From Lachnospiraceae bacterium (GTDB lineage Bacteria > Bacillota > Clostridia > Lachnospirales > Lachnospiraceae): DNA of 64,000 nucleotides. Below the pieces are notes generated by a model. That model did not search any database. It saw only the letters and a program-made list of their open reading frames with translations, and was not told the DNA's origin. Location of the stretch: contig JAGAOO010000040.1 in assembly GCA_017623675.1 (NCBI GenBank), positions 1 to 64,000 of the forward strand, read 5' to 3'. Below are positions 1 to 8,075 of the stretch, piece by piece. The first letter of the stretch is position 1. Each line of letters begins with the position of its first letter. The position numbers and the translations under genes are program-made.

Positions 1-237
1 ATCATAAGCAGTGAGTTCCAGACATTTATCAATCATGGCACGAGTTTTTGTCTCTACCACCTTTATTACGAGCTTGTTTCTCACATCCTCCGGCAAAGCC
101 TGATGGAGTCCTGTGAAGAAACATCGCTCTGTAGCTTCTGTGTCCGTAACAATTAAATAGTAACCTAATTCCGGCACCTTAAATTGCTTTCTCTGCTCAC
201 GAGTTTTTCTGTTACCTGTTCTGTCCTTTTTCGCCAT
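1..237 (-). CDS. rloB: RloB-like protein, partial (second gene of RloA/RloB pair)
   Basis: The reading frame opens with ATG at 237 on the minus strand, one base after the stop of the ATPase gene, and runs off the left edge of the window, so only the first 79 residues are present. The N-terminus is basic (MAKKDRTGNRKTREQRKQ) and is followed by a hydrophobic strand (YYLIVTDTEATE) and FFTGLHQAL, which is the RloB-family pattern as I know it. RloB proteins are partners of RloA-type ATPases, first named as ORFs inside type I restriction loci of Campylobacter and related to the two-gene AbiL abortive-infection system. The role is probably the effector of an anti-phage pair; that is inference. The near-zero spacing implies translational coupling with the ATPase. 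Confidence 0.7.
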   Translation of the reverse strand, partial: MAKKDRTGNRKTREQRKQFKVPELGYYLIVTDTEATERCFFTGLHQALPEDVRNKLVIKVVETKTRAMIDKCLELTAYD

Positions 238-238
238 C

Positions 239-1495
239 CTAATCCTCCTTAAAAATATCAATACTCTTTAAGGTAGGAATTGCACCATACTTTCCTATCA
301 GATAATTTTTCTCATAGCTTTCGTCCTTACGGATACGAGTACCATCCTCGTCTACGAAATCTGCCAATGAGTACAGTGTAGAAACACCCTCTTCATCCTT
401 CTCCACAAACCATATTTCATCACGTCGTAGCAACTGATTAGATAACTGCCAAGTGTCATGTGTTGTGAATACAAGTTGTGCATGATTAATGTTAATTTGT
501 GGATTTAAGAATGTAAGCAAGAAGTTTCTTACAAGTAACGGATGCAAACGGGCATTTAATTCATCAATAAAGAACACACTCCCCTTTTCCAATACTTCCT
601 GCAATTCTGGATATAATGCAAACATCTTCAATGTACCTGCTGATTCTAACTCCAACGGAATCTCCGCCATTTCATCCGACCCAATCATTTTATGAAGAGC
701 GTTAATCTTATACTTTTCCTCTTTGGAATCTCCCTCCTGAGGAACCTTCTCAATTCGGAAGTCTCTGATATGCTCATCAAAGGATGCAAAATATTCTACA
801 ACCTTCTGCTGAACATTTTTGTCGCTCACAAATCCCTTAGGCAATCTGCGGGACATAAAGAAGTTTGTAAATGGGTCACCAAAATCCGCAAACTCATTTG
901 AAAGAAACCAATCTCTGATTGCCTTACACTTACCAATCTTTAGCTTTGCTCCCAAAGACACAATGAGTACCTGCTTTTCCAAAGCCACCTGAATATTATC
1001 TCTGCTGTTTTTCGGAAATCCAGACAAATCTAACTCATCTGCATTACGGTAAAAAACTGTACTGTACTTTCTTGCAGTCTTTGCCTTAGAATTTAACCAT
1101 TCTTCTGTTACACCTTCTTTATCAATACAGAACCCATAATTATAAGTCTTTTCAGCCTTATCTCCCGGCAATGTAAAATACACTTCAAAACTAGACTCTG
1201 CATTTGCTGATGTGGAATCAAACAAAAATGGAGTCGGTCTGAAATTCTCGAACTTTTCCTCTTCATCACCGTACTTAAATGAATCTGCAACATAATCAGA
1301 CATATATCCAAAAGCGTTGTATATATTAGACTTTCCGCTTGCGTTTGCACCATAAATAGCAGCAACCGGCAAAATCTTCTCGCTACCAATAGACACAACC
1401 CTGTCTGAAAACTCTGTCATCTTTGCTGCAGACAAATCCAAAGTAACCTCTTCTCTAAAGGATTTGAAATTTTTAAAATTAAACTGAATTAACAT
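239..1495 (-). CDS. rloA: RloA-like AAA15/ABC-type ATPase (AbiLi-like)
   Basis: A 418-residue ATPase of the OLD/SMC-like group. The Walker A motif GANASGKS lies at residues 49-56, the signature and Walker B (VFFIDEL) near residue 307, and the H-loop FTTHD near residue 346. The N-terminal LIQFNFKNFKSFREE is the usual opening of AAA15 proteins, and IDELNARLHPLL is typical of this family. It is followed one base later by an RloB-like gene, the arrangement of RloA/RloB and AbiL defence pairs, where the ATPase acts as sensor or regulator of the partner. Its function as defence is inferred from family and from the neighbouring restriction-modification and mobilisation genes. The length is normal and no lesion is visible. 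A weak promoter should lie in the AT-rich stretch upstream of 1495. Confidence 0.85.
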   Translation of the reverse strand: MLIQFNFKNFKSFREEVTLDLSAAKMTEFSDRVVSIGSEKILPVAAIYGANASGKSNIYNAFGYMSDYVADSFKYGDEEEKFENFRPTPFLFDSTSANAESSFEVYFTLPGDKAEKTYNYGFCIDKEGVTEEWLNSKAKTARKYSTVFYRNADELDLSGFPKNSRDNIQVALEKQVLIVSLGAKLKIGKCKAIRDWFLSNEFADFGDPFTNFFMSRRLPKGFVSDKNVQQKVVEYFASFDEHIRDFRIEKVPQEGDSKEEKYKINALHKMIGSDEMAEIPLELESAGTLKMFALYPELQEVLEKGSVFFIDELNARLHPLLVRNFLLTFLNPQININHAQLVFTTHDTWQLSNQLLRRDEIWFVEKDEEGVSTLYSLADFVDEDGTRIRKDESYEKNYLIGKYGAIPTLKSIDIFKED

Positions 1496-1809
1496 GATTG
1501 CTACCTCACCTTCTTTTCTACTTTCTATTATATGCAGTTTCTGAAATAAATCAACCTTTAAATGTGATTTTTTCTCACTTCAATGCATTTTTTATGTTGA
1601 GATATTAAAAAATCACTCAACTTGCACTTTGTACAAACCAAGTGATTCCTCATTGTTTAATCCGTATCATTATTTTCAATTCTTTATTCAAAGCTTCCCT
1701 CCTTCCTTAGTCGCTTCTGCATCTTTTCAAAATAATTCCGATAATTCTTTTCTTGATGATACAGCCTCACCTTGGAAAAGGCAATATTTTCGATTCAAAA
1801 AAATTCCGC
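1496..1809. other. intergenic gap, AT-rich, one terminator
   Basis: No convincing gene. The stretch lies between the ATPase gene and the mobC remnant; it contains the promoter region of the ATPase gene and, near 1606-1647, a terminator-like hairpin. A short frame starting TTG behind AAGGAGGG near 1690 codes only 13 residues and is not called. Confidence 0.5.
1606..1647 (-). terminator. intrinsic terminator downstream of mobC remnant
   Basis: On the minus strand AATCACT (1647-1641) pairs with AGTGATT (1617-1611), with inner CTTG/CAAG pairing, and a T run follows (1612-1606). It ends transcription coming from the mobC side before the ATPase gene. Confidence 0.55.
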
Positions 1810-2157
1810 TTACATATTTCGGGCCTTTCTTTCACTTATCACTTCGTAAACCTTATTCACTTCTACATTCAGCTTTCTCATATATGACACCAACTGTTCC
1901 TTATCCGTCTCTGAATATAAACCGGAATTACTATTATCTACAATCTAGTTAATATTTGTACCAATATGATTTACTTCATTGATAAGCTCCCTCAATAAAA
2001 TCCTCATTTCCGGATAATCCGTAGGTTTCCGCGAAATCATAAACCTCAGATACTCGGACTCGGTCATATTCATCTTCTCTGCTTTTTCTGACAGTTCTGC
2101 GGCTTCATCCGGACTCAAACGAAACTTCTTTACCTGACTGAATCTGCCTTGGGACAT
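1810..2157 (-). pseudogene. mobC: mobC-like relaxosome gene, broken by an in-frame TAG
   Basis: The frame from ATG 2157 codes for 70 residues of a MobC-type plasmid mobilisation protein (FRLSPDEAAELSEKAEKMN, then SEYLRFMISR and ELINEVNHIGTNIN) and stops at TAG 1947-1945. Reading on in the same frame gives IVDNSNSGLYSETDKEQL and a helical tail ending at TAA 1812-1810, so the full gene would be 115 codons. In the family the residue after NHIGTNIN is usually Gln, so a CAG-to-TAG change is the simplest explanation. MobC helps a relaxase nick at oriT. No relaxase gene follows, which makes this a remnant of a mobilisable element. It remains possible that the truncated form is made. Confidence 0.75.
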
Positions 2158-2297
2158 ACCATTGCCTCCCTTTAGTTCTGTTCAAATTCATATTGAAAAT
2201 TTCTCATGGTATCTTCTGCAAGATACGCATTTTGTGTCCACAAGCCATTTTCATGCATCTTGTTAGGGGAATCCCCTAAAACCCCTGATATTTTTAT

Positions 2298-2322
2298 AGG
2301 TGTGTCACTTTTTGACACACCT
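2298..2322. repeat. perfect palindrome upstream of mobC, possible oriT arm
   Basis: AGGTGTGTCA (2298-2307) and TGACACACCT (2313-2322) form a perfect 10-bp inverted repeat around CTTTT. It lies 140 bp upstream of the mobC remnant, next to the direct C-rich motif CCCCTAAAACCCCT at 2273-2286. Inverted repeats near mobC are typical of oriT regions of mobilisable elements; the assignment as oriT is inference. It could also act as a terminator for the restriction S gene just upstream (2359), since that gene reads toward it. Confidence 0.5.
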
Positions 2323-2358
2323 CTTATTAAAATATTAGCACCTTAGATATTTGCCTCT

Positions 2359-3597
2359 TTATTTATTATATAAAGATTCCTCTGCCACCATCAATGTATC
2401 GTGTTCTAATACATCTTCAGATGTAAACGGTTGATTTAATATACCTGCATTGGTATCTTTTCTTGCGGCTATCACCTGTTTTGTGACCTTTACTTTTTCA
2501 TCTGTATATATTACAACATCTTGTATTGCAAGTTTTATAATTGCAGATATAAAGTCATTCATAAAATCAAGATCAATTTTACCGTTTGCTTTTGGTAGTA
2601 AAATATATTTATCCTTCACTACATTCCATCCGCCAAGCTTGTTTTTATATGAATATATAGGCAAATCCGTTACTTTGTTAATACACATAACCATAAACAA
2701 ATACTGATTTCTTGTTAATTTACAATCATCATATATCCAATCTATTGCATAGGCATCAGACAAAACAGTAAAATCTTTAGGCTGATAATAAGCGCGATAC
2801 ACATCACTGTTTTGCGGTATCGTAATTACATTCTTCAAAACAGTAGCTCCGTCTATAGGCACATAATAATTCAAGCCTTGATTTTGGAAACTGGATGTTA
2901 AGCAAGGTAATATATTCTTACCTGTTGGAGAAGTTGGCAATTTTTTTGCTTTATAAGGAAGCTTATTTGTTTTTAGCTTATCAAACAAATCACCTATTCT
3001 ATATTCATCCCATGAAATCGTTTTTAAATTCTCAAGAGCCCTGAGCTCTTGAACCGACAATTCATAATTGTTGAATCCGTTTACTTTTAAGTAAGCGGAT
3101 AACTCCGCCACACGCTCCGCTTCTAACTCCGCTATAAATGATTCCATAAAATCAAAATCAATTTTACCTTCTTTACATGGAAGTTTAATAACGCATTGTT
3201 TTGCTATTTTCCAATGCCGAGCATATCCAAGATTAGGTATTTGCTTTTGCCAAGCAGTAATAATCCATAACAAGCAACGAAGATTCTGAATAGTTGGTAA
3301 CAATACCTTAACATTATCTAAAACTGAAAAACTTTTGGTAGCAATATTCAAAGTTCTTGTATGGTCCCCAAAGGTTACAAAAATAGGGTGTTCTTCATCA
3401 CATATAAATTCTGGTGAGTCTGTATATCCTATAATTCCGTTATTAGTTGATTCGGAAGAATATGCTGGAAAACAAAACTCATCTGATAAATCTTCCTTGG
3501 ATAACATTTTAGTAACTTTTTGTACTTTGAACAATTTGCTTATTTCATATTCGCCCCACTTAACTTCTTGTAATTTTCTATTAAGTGAGGCATTTAT
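2359..3597 (-). CDS. hsdS: Restriction system specificity subunit S (BcgI-B/HsdS-like), start codon lost or non-ATG
   Basis: The protein has two target-recognition halves. The first runs from VKWGEYEISKLFKVQK to KIDFDFMESFIAELEAER, and the second from ISWDEYRIGDLFDKL to KIDLDFMNDFISAI, each followed by a helical spacer; this is the HsdS/BcgI-B layout. It would direct the fused nuclease-methylase encoded upstream to its bipartite site. There is no ATG in this frame: the conserved N-terminus continues upstream to an ATA codon at 3597-3595, which overlaps the TAA stop of the methylase gene as ATAA. The first conventional start is TTG at 3534, which would remove 21 residues including the conserved KWGEYEI. 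Start at ATA gives 412 residues. An ATGA overlap changed to ATAA explains this best. Confidence 0.75.
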   Translation of the reverse strand: MNASLNRKLQEVKWGEYEISKLFKVQKVTKMLSKEDLSDEFCFPAYSSESTNNGIIGYTDSPEFICDEEHPIFVTFGDHTRTLNIATKSFSVLDNVKVLLPTIQNLRCLLWIITAWQKQIPNLGYARHWKIAKQCVIKLPCKEGKIDFDFMESFIAELEAERVAELSAYLKVNGFNNYELSVQELRALENLKTISWDEYRIGDLFDKLKTNKLPYKAKKLPTSPTGKNILPCLTSSFQNQGLNYYVPIDGATVLKNVITIPQNSDVYRAYYQPKDFTVLSDAYAIDWIYDDCKLTRNQYLFMVMCINKVTDLPIYSYKNKLGGWNVVKDKYILLPKANGKIDLDFMNDFISAIIKLAIQDVVIYTDEKVKVTKQVIAARKDTNAGILNQPFTSEDVLEHDTLMVAEESLYNK

Positions 3598-5642
3598 TTT
3601 CCCAGGCGATCTTCCTCCCCGTTTTGTCCTTTTAATAAATTAGACACTTCCCATGCCAAGTAATCATTTATTGTTTTCTTAAAATCATCAAGCGTAGGTT
3701 TAGTATCAATTGGAGCAGTTTGATTCCAATCTGCACCATTTTCTATATCTATTGTACCTTCATAATATTCTTTTTCTGTAAAAATATTAAGCTTTGTTTT
3801 CCCAAAACGAACCAAATCTACAAGTTCTTTATATCTTTCCTTTGCTCTATCAGCATCCTTCAAATTACAACTTGACTTTCTTCGGTCACTTCTTGCATAC
3901 CCATCATTTGAAAAATCAATAAATTTAACAACATCATCATTTTGGTGCGCTTCTCCGATTCTAAAAACATATATATTTGTCTGCACACTTGATTTTCCTA
4001 CAAATAAATCTAATGGCATTTTTATACTTGCTAATAACGTACTGTGTTTCAAGATATTCCTATTATATGTTATTGCTTTTCCTGAACCCGCAGAATTTTG
4101 AATAATAATTGCAGCATATCCTTTTTCCATCATTGACAATGCTTTTTCTACGAATATCATACCATTACCAGGTGCAGAATATGGCGGATTAAGAACAAAT
4201 GCATCTGCCGGGAATTTTTTATCTGTATTTCCAAATCCATAATTACCTTTAAAATCTCTTAAAGAATCTTTATTAAGAATATTCGAACTTCCATCTCCCA
4301 TCAAAATCATATTCAAAATAGCAAGCATATAAACACTTGGTAAAATTTCCAAACCTAGCAATTGATTTGCCTTTATTTCTGCTGATTTAATAGCAAGTTG
4401 TTCTGGCGAATTAATTTTGTTCTTTGCATCAATAAGCATTTCGTTCATAGCCGCCACAAGTAATCCCGCAGAACCAGTAGCAAAATCCCACACATATGAA
4501 TCTTTATTTACACGAGCAAGTTTTACAAGTAAATTTGCTACGTATGATGGTGTAAGCACTACATCATTCAATTTGTCCTGAGTAAAGCCAAGCCAACTAT
4601 ACATTTCATTAAAGAGTTTTCCTGTAAAATCTGTTGATAATCCAATTTTATAGTAAATGCCTAAATCGTCTACAATTTTAGTAAATACACGCTTTAATTG
4701 GCTCTCTCCATTTTCAACCTTGTTAATATTCTCAGTTGTAAGTGTATTTTGTAATGTTCGAATAATAAGTTCCTTTTTCTCTCTTGGCAACTTTTTTTCA
4801 TTAAGAAATGCTTTTATTTTTCTTACAATAATATCACCATCAGTATTTCCTTCTTCTACAGAAGATTTCAAATCCGTCTTTTCAAGTGGAGCAACCTTTC
4901 CAGGTACACCTATTGTTGCAATAATAGATGCTGCAACAAGATAAACTCGATCATTTTCTCCCAAACCCTTTTCATTCTGGTAAATATCATTATTAAGTCG
5001 CACTAAACTCGCATCGATTTCACGCTCACGCTTTTCTTTGAGTTTATCAATTTCATCTTGGGATAACTGCAAATTTTTCACCTTCTCAATAAAGGCATCA
5101 AAATTCTCTTTTTTTAAAAAAGAGAAATCCGTATATTCATCAACTTTCTGTCCGATACCAAAATTACTTTTCGAAACATAATATACACCAATAGAGTGTT
5201 GTATATTTCCGTTTTCATCCTTATATCCTGTCATACCTATAGAAATAATATCCGTATAACTTGTATAATGTAACAGAGCATTTGCGTAATGAACAGCACC
5301 ATTTACAGCATAAGCATTTATATTCTTCAATATAGGCTCATTCTTTGCTGTGCGATTTTCAACCTGCCCATTAGCATCAAGTTTTACAAGTTTATCTTTA
5401 TACCCCTTATATTCAATAAGTATTGGATAAAAATTCAGACTCTTATCCTGTAATAAAATCTTAGCATCTGGTCGATTTCCGCCTTTACCGCCACTTTTTG
5501 AAAAATATTCATTCAAAGCAGTATCTATTTCTGTATTCAAAGATTCCTGCTCCAGTTTATAATCTAGTTTATATGCTTTCAGCCAACCATTTGCCAAATC
5601 AGCAATTAAAGGTTCTATTGATTGTGTTGTAGATTTAGCCAT
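3594..5642 (-). CDS. BcgI-like fused PD-(D/E)XK nuclease / N6-adenine DNA methylase (RM subunit)
   Basis: A 682-residue protein combining cleavage and modification. Residues about 1-200 carry a PD-(D/E)XK nuclease pattern: RPD at 57-59, then EYK at 77-79. A helical linker follows, then a gamma-class N6-adenine methylase with the SAM-binding motif DFATGSAGLL near residue 385 and the catalytic NPPY near 484. No separate HsdR gene exists, so this matches the two-subunit BcgI (type IIB/IIG) design, where this chain pairs with the S subunit to cut and methylate. The gene starts at ATG 5642 behind a GGAG-type site. The downstream S gene overlaps it by four bases. This is a complete gene by motif and length; whether the system is active depends on the S start. 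Confidence 0.85.
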   Translation of the reverse strand: MAKSTTQSIEPLIADLANGWLKAYKLDYKLEQESLNTEIDTALNEYFSKSGGKGGNRPDAKILLQDKSLNFYPILIEYKGYKDKLVKLDANGQVENRTAKNEPILKNINAYAVNGAVHYANALLHYTSYTDIISIGMTGYKDENGNIQHSIGVYYVSKSNFGIGQKVDEYTDFSFLKKENFDAFIEKVKNLQLSQDEIDKLKEKREREIDASLVRLNNDIYQNEKGLGENDRVYLVAASIIATIGVPGKVAPLEKTDLKSSVEEGNTDGDIIVRKIKAFLNEKKLPREKKELIIRTLQNTLTTENINKVENGESQLKRVFTKIVDDLGIYYKIGLSTDFTGKLFNEMYSWLGFTQDKLNDVVLTPSYVANLLVKLARVNKDSYVWDFATGSAGLLVAAMNEMLIDAKNKINSPEQLAIKSAEIKANQLLGLEILPSVYMLAILNMILMGDGSSNILNKDSLRDFKGNYGFGNTDKKFPADAFVLNPPYSAPGNGMIFVEKALSMMEKGYAAIIIQNSAGSGKAITYNRNILKHSTLLASIKMPLDLFVGKSSVQTNIYVFRIGEAHQNDDVVKFIDFSNDGYARSDRRKSSCNLKDADRAKERYKELVDLVRFGKTKLNIFTEKEYYEGTIDIENGADWNQTAPIDTKPTLDDFKKTINDYLAWEVSNLLKGQNGEEDRLGK

Positions 5643-5672
5643 TTTTGTTCTCCTTTGTCTATAAATGTTTAT

Positions 5673-5942
5673 TTAAATCATCCCAAAATGCTCCAGCGCA
5701 TCCTTAATCGCCTTTTCCTTCTCCGCCGGACATTGTGGCTGTCTGTTATCTTCCGACTTAGGCAAATTATATTTCTCCCCAACCTCTAGTCCACATTTTC
5801 TTTTTACCTGTGAAATATACAGATTAGAAACCTTCACCCCATGCTTCTCCAATACATAATCCTTAATCTCCGCATAAGTCGCCTTACTCTCCGCACTCGT
5901 CACATCAAGCTCATCCAGTTCCAACTTCACCTCAACATATTC
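5673..5942 (-). pseudogene. C-terminal extension of RlmD, separated by a one-base frameshift
   Basis: From a GTG at 5930 the frame gives 85 residues (KLELDELDVTSAESKATYAE, later YISQVKRKCGLEVGE and PQCPAEKEKAIKDALEHFGM). I know this module as a tail on RlmD-type methyltransferases of Lachnospiraceae. Upstream the frame stays open (NKKTDEYVEV) through the end of the RlmD gene. Removing a single A from the AAA at about 5957-5959 fuses RlmD (VLLS) to NKKTDEYVEVKLELDEL without a break. So the gene is either split by a real insertion, a sequencing error, or read by frameshifting. The GTG start has no clear ribosome-binding site. Function of the tail is unknown to me; Cys and Lys/Arg content suggests RNA or DNA binding. 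Confidence 0.65.
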
Positions 5943-7440
5943 ATCCGTTTTCTTGTTTGGATAAGAGAACGATACTTTCTATATTCGCTGTCCAAGGAAA
6001 CATATCCACGCAACACGCCTTTTCCACCTGATACCCTTCCGCCTGCAGGGTCACCAAATCCCTTGCCAGACTGGTCGGCTTACAGGAAATATACACCATT
6101 CGTTTTACGCCATAACCGATAATCTTATTCAATGCCTTCGGATGTATTCCATCCCGTGGTGGGTCTAATACAATCATATCCGGCAGTTCCGTCAAATCAT
6201 CCAATACCTTCAGCACATCTCCGGCAATGAATTCACAGTTATCCAATCCGTTCAGCACTGCATTTTCCTTCGCAGACTCCACTGCTTCTTCTACAATTTC
6301 CACGCCTACAACCTTCTTTGCCACCGGTGCCAACATCTGTGCAATGGTTCCGGTTCCACTATACAAGTCAAATACCACCTGATTGCTGGTGTCTCCCACA
6401 TAGCTTCTGGCTTTTTCGTACAACACCTCTGCTCCCAACGAATTGGTCTGGAAGAAAGAAAATGGGGTAATCCGAAACTTCAACCCTAATATTTCCTCAT
6501 AGATAGAATCCTGTCCATAGAGCAAATAAGTGGCATCGCTTTGTACCACATCTGCCAAACTGTCATTCACCGTTAACAACACACCTGCAATGGAACCATG
6601 AAGCTCCAACGCCTTCAACTGCTCCAACCATACATTAATACCTAAATATGCATATAGTTCCTCTATATTTTCAGCAATTTTTACCACTTTACAATTAGTT
6701 TCTGATTTACCCGCTGCCGTTGCATTTGCTCTCGTTTCTAATTCCTGCTCCTCATTCTTTCCGTTTCCCACCTGACTGCTGACCACCAGATTAATCAAAA
6801 TATCCTTGCTCTTGGCTGTCTGCCGTACCACCAGATGGCGAAGACTTCCTTCATGGCTCATCTTCTTGAAATACGGTATCTTTCGTTCCGCAAAATGCTG
6901 CAAGGTACAAGCCACAATCCGGTTATAATCCGAATCCACGATTTTACAATCCTCCATGGTAACCAAATCATAAAAGCTACCCTTACGGTGAAGCCCCAAT
7001 GCAAGAGGACCGTCCTTATACTCATCGCCAAAGGAAAACTCCATTTTGTTGCGGTAGCCTTCCACAACAGGGCTTCCGATAATTCCTTCCCAAGTATAAT
7101 TCCGGCTAATATTGTCTTTGCAAACACTGTCTAACAGGTCACGTACCTGCCGTTCCTTGATTTCTAATTGCTTTTCATAGGTATAAGTCTGATAGGTACA
7201 ACCACCACATTGTCCAAAATGAGTACACATTGGCGTTGCTGTCTCGTCACCGGACTTTTCCAGCACCTCTAATAATCTGCCTTCCCCTTTGCCATTTTTC
7301 GCCTTAGTAATCCGAATCCGTACCTTTTGCCCCAGAAAGGCACCCTTCACAGTTACTTTTCGAGCATCCACAAATGCAATTCCCTTATTAGGAAACTCAT
7401 ATCCGGTTATTACCACTTCATATTCATTGCCTTTTTTCAT
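5941..7440 (-). CDS. rlmD: 23S rRNA (uracil-C5)-methyltransferase RlmD/RumA family
   Basis: The enzyme methylates a uracil in 23S rRNA with SAM. A TRAM domain occupies about residues 1-60 (YEVVITGYEFPNKGIAF). An iron-sulphur cluster set follows near residue 70 (CTHFGQCGGC plus an upstream Cys), then the SAM motif DLYSGTGTIAQ near 360, DPPRDGIHP near 425 and the catalytic Cys in YISCKPTSLARD near 450. I chose ATG 7440 because AGGAG lies seven bases upstream; the longer frame from 7494 has no such site. That gives 499 residues. The family also includes tRNA-acting RlmCD, so the exact uridine is not certain. The C-terminal tail module is out of frame (next feature downstream). Confidence 0.85.
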   Translation of the reverse strand: MKKGNEYEVVITGYEFPNKGIAFVDARKVTVKGAFLGQKVRIRITKAKNGKGEGRLLEVLEKSGDETATPMCTHFGQCGGCTYQTYTYEKQLEIKERQVRDLLDSVCKDNISRNYTWEGIIGSPVVEGYRNKMEFSFGDEYKDGPLALGLHRKGSFYDLVTMEDCKIVDSDYNRIVACTLQHFAERKIPYFKKMSHEGSLRHLVVRQTAKSKDILINLVVSSQVGNGKNEEQELETRANATAAGKSETNCKVVKIAENIEELYAYLGINVWLEQLKALELHGSIAGVLLTVNDSLADVVQSDATYLLYGQDSIYEEILGLKFRITPFSFFQTNSLGAEVLYEKARSYVGDTSNQVVFDLYSGTGTIAQMLAPVAKKVVGVEIVEEAVESAKENAVLNGLDNCEFIAGDVLKVLDDLTELPDMIVLDPPRDGIHPKALNKIIGYGVKRMVYISCKPTSLARDLVTLQAEGYQVEKACCVDMFPWTANIESIVLLSKQENG

Positions 7441-7502
7441 TTTGCCACTCCTGTATCTGTACTGAATTGTAACAAACGATTGTCTGTTACTCACATAGAA
7501 TT

Positions 7503-8039
7503 CTATTCAAATAATCTGTCTAACCAGTTCTTTTTCTTCTTATTCTCTTCCTCTAGCTCCTGCCAATGGAATTCCATATTGCCCTGCTCGTCCAACTCCA
7601 TAAGCATAAAAGTTCTGGCTCTCCCCTCTTGTCTTGGATATGCCAGACTTCCCGGGTTCAGCAAAATAATATCCTCCCCTCGGTCTAAATGAGGATAATG
7701 GGTATGTCCATACATGACAATATCCATCTGGTTCATGGTTCCAAACAGTCCCAGACGTTTCAAATCATAATTCACACCATATCTGTGTCCATGGGTGAGA
7801 AATATCTTCTTACCACACAGCTCCAGATTCAGATGATCCGGCAATCCCAGACCATAATCATTATTACCGGTTACAATATAAGACGGACAGTCCACAAAGG
7901 AACGAAGCTCCTCTACATCATCCTCCACATCTCCCAGATGAATCAATGCATCAATAGCTCCGCCTTTCTTTGTCTGTTCTACTGCCTGCTTAACATAATC
8001 ATTTCTTCCGTGAGAATCACTGACAATTAATATCCGCAT
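7503..8039 (-). CDS. yfcE: YfcE/MJ0936-family metallophosphodiesterase
   Basis: 178 residues with the complete calcineurin-like metal-binding set: DSHGRND at residues 8-14, GDVEDD near 39, GNND near 58, THGHRYG near 82 and GHTHYP near 110. The family hydrolyses phosphodiester bonds with two divalent metals; the physiological substrate is generally unknown. It follows rdgB by 36 bases and continues the same transcript, a common pairing in Firmicutes. The C-terminus is charged (EENKKKKNWLDRLFE). Intracellular, since no signal peptide is visible. Confidence 0.85.
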   Translation of the reverse strand: MRILIVSDSHGRNDYVKQAVEQTKKGGAIDALIHLGDVEDDVEELRSFVDCPSYIVTGNNDYGLGLPDHLNLELCGKKIFLTHGHRYGVNYDLKRLGLFGTMNQMDIVMYGHTHYPHLDRGEDIILLNPGSLAYPRQEGRARTFMLMELDEQGNMEFHWQELEEENKKKKNWLDRLFE

Positions 8040-8075
8040 TCTGTTCTCCCTCTCTTTTTTATCCTATTGCAGGGA

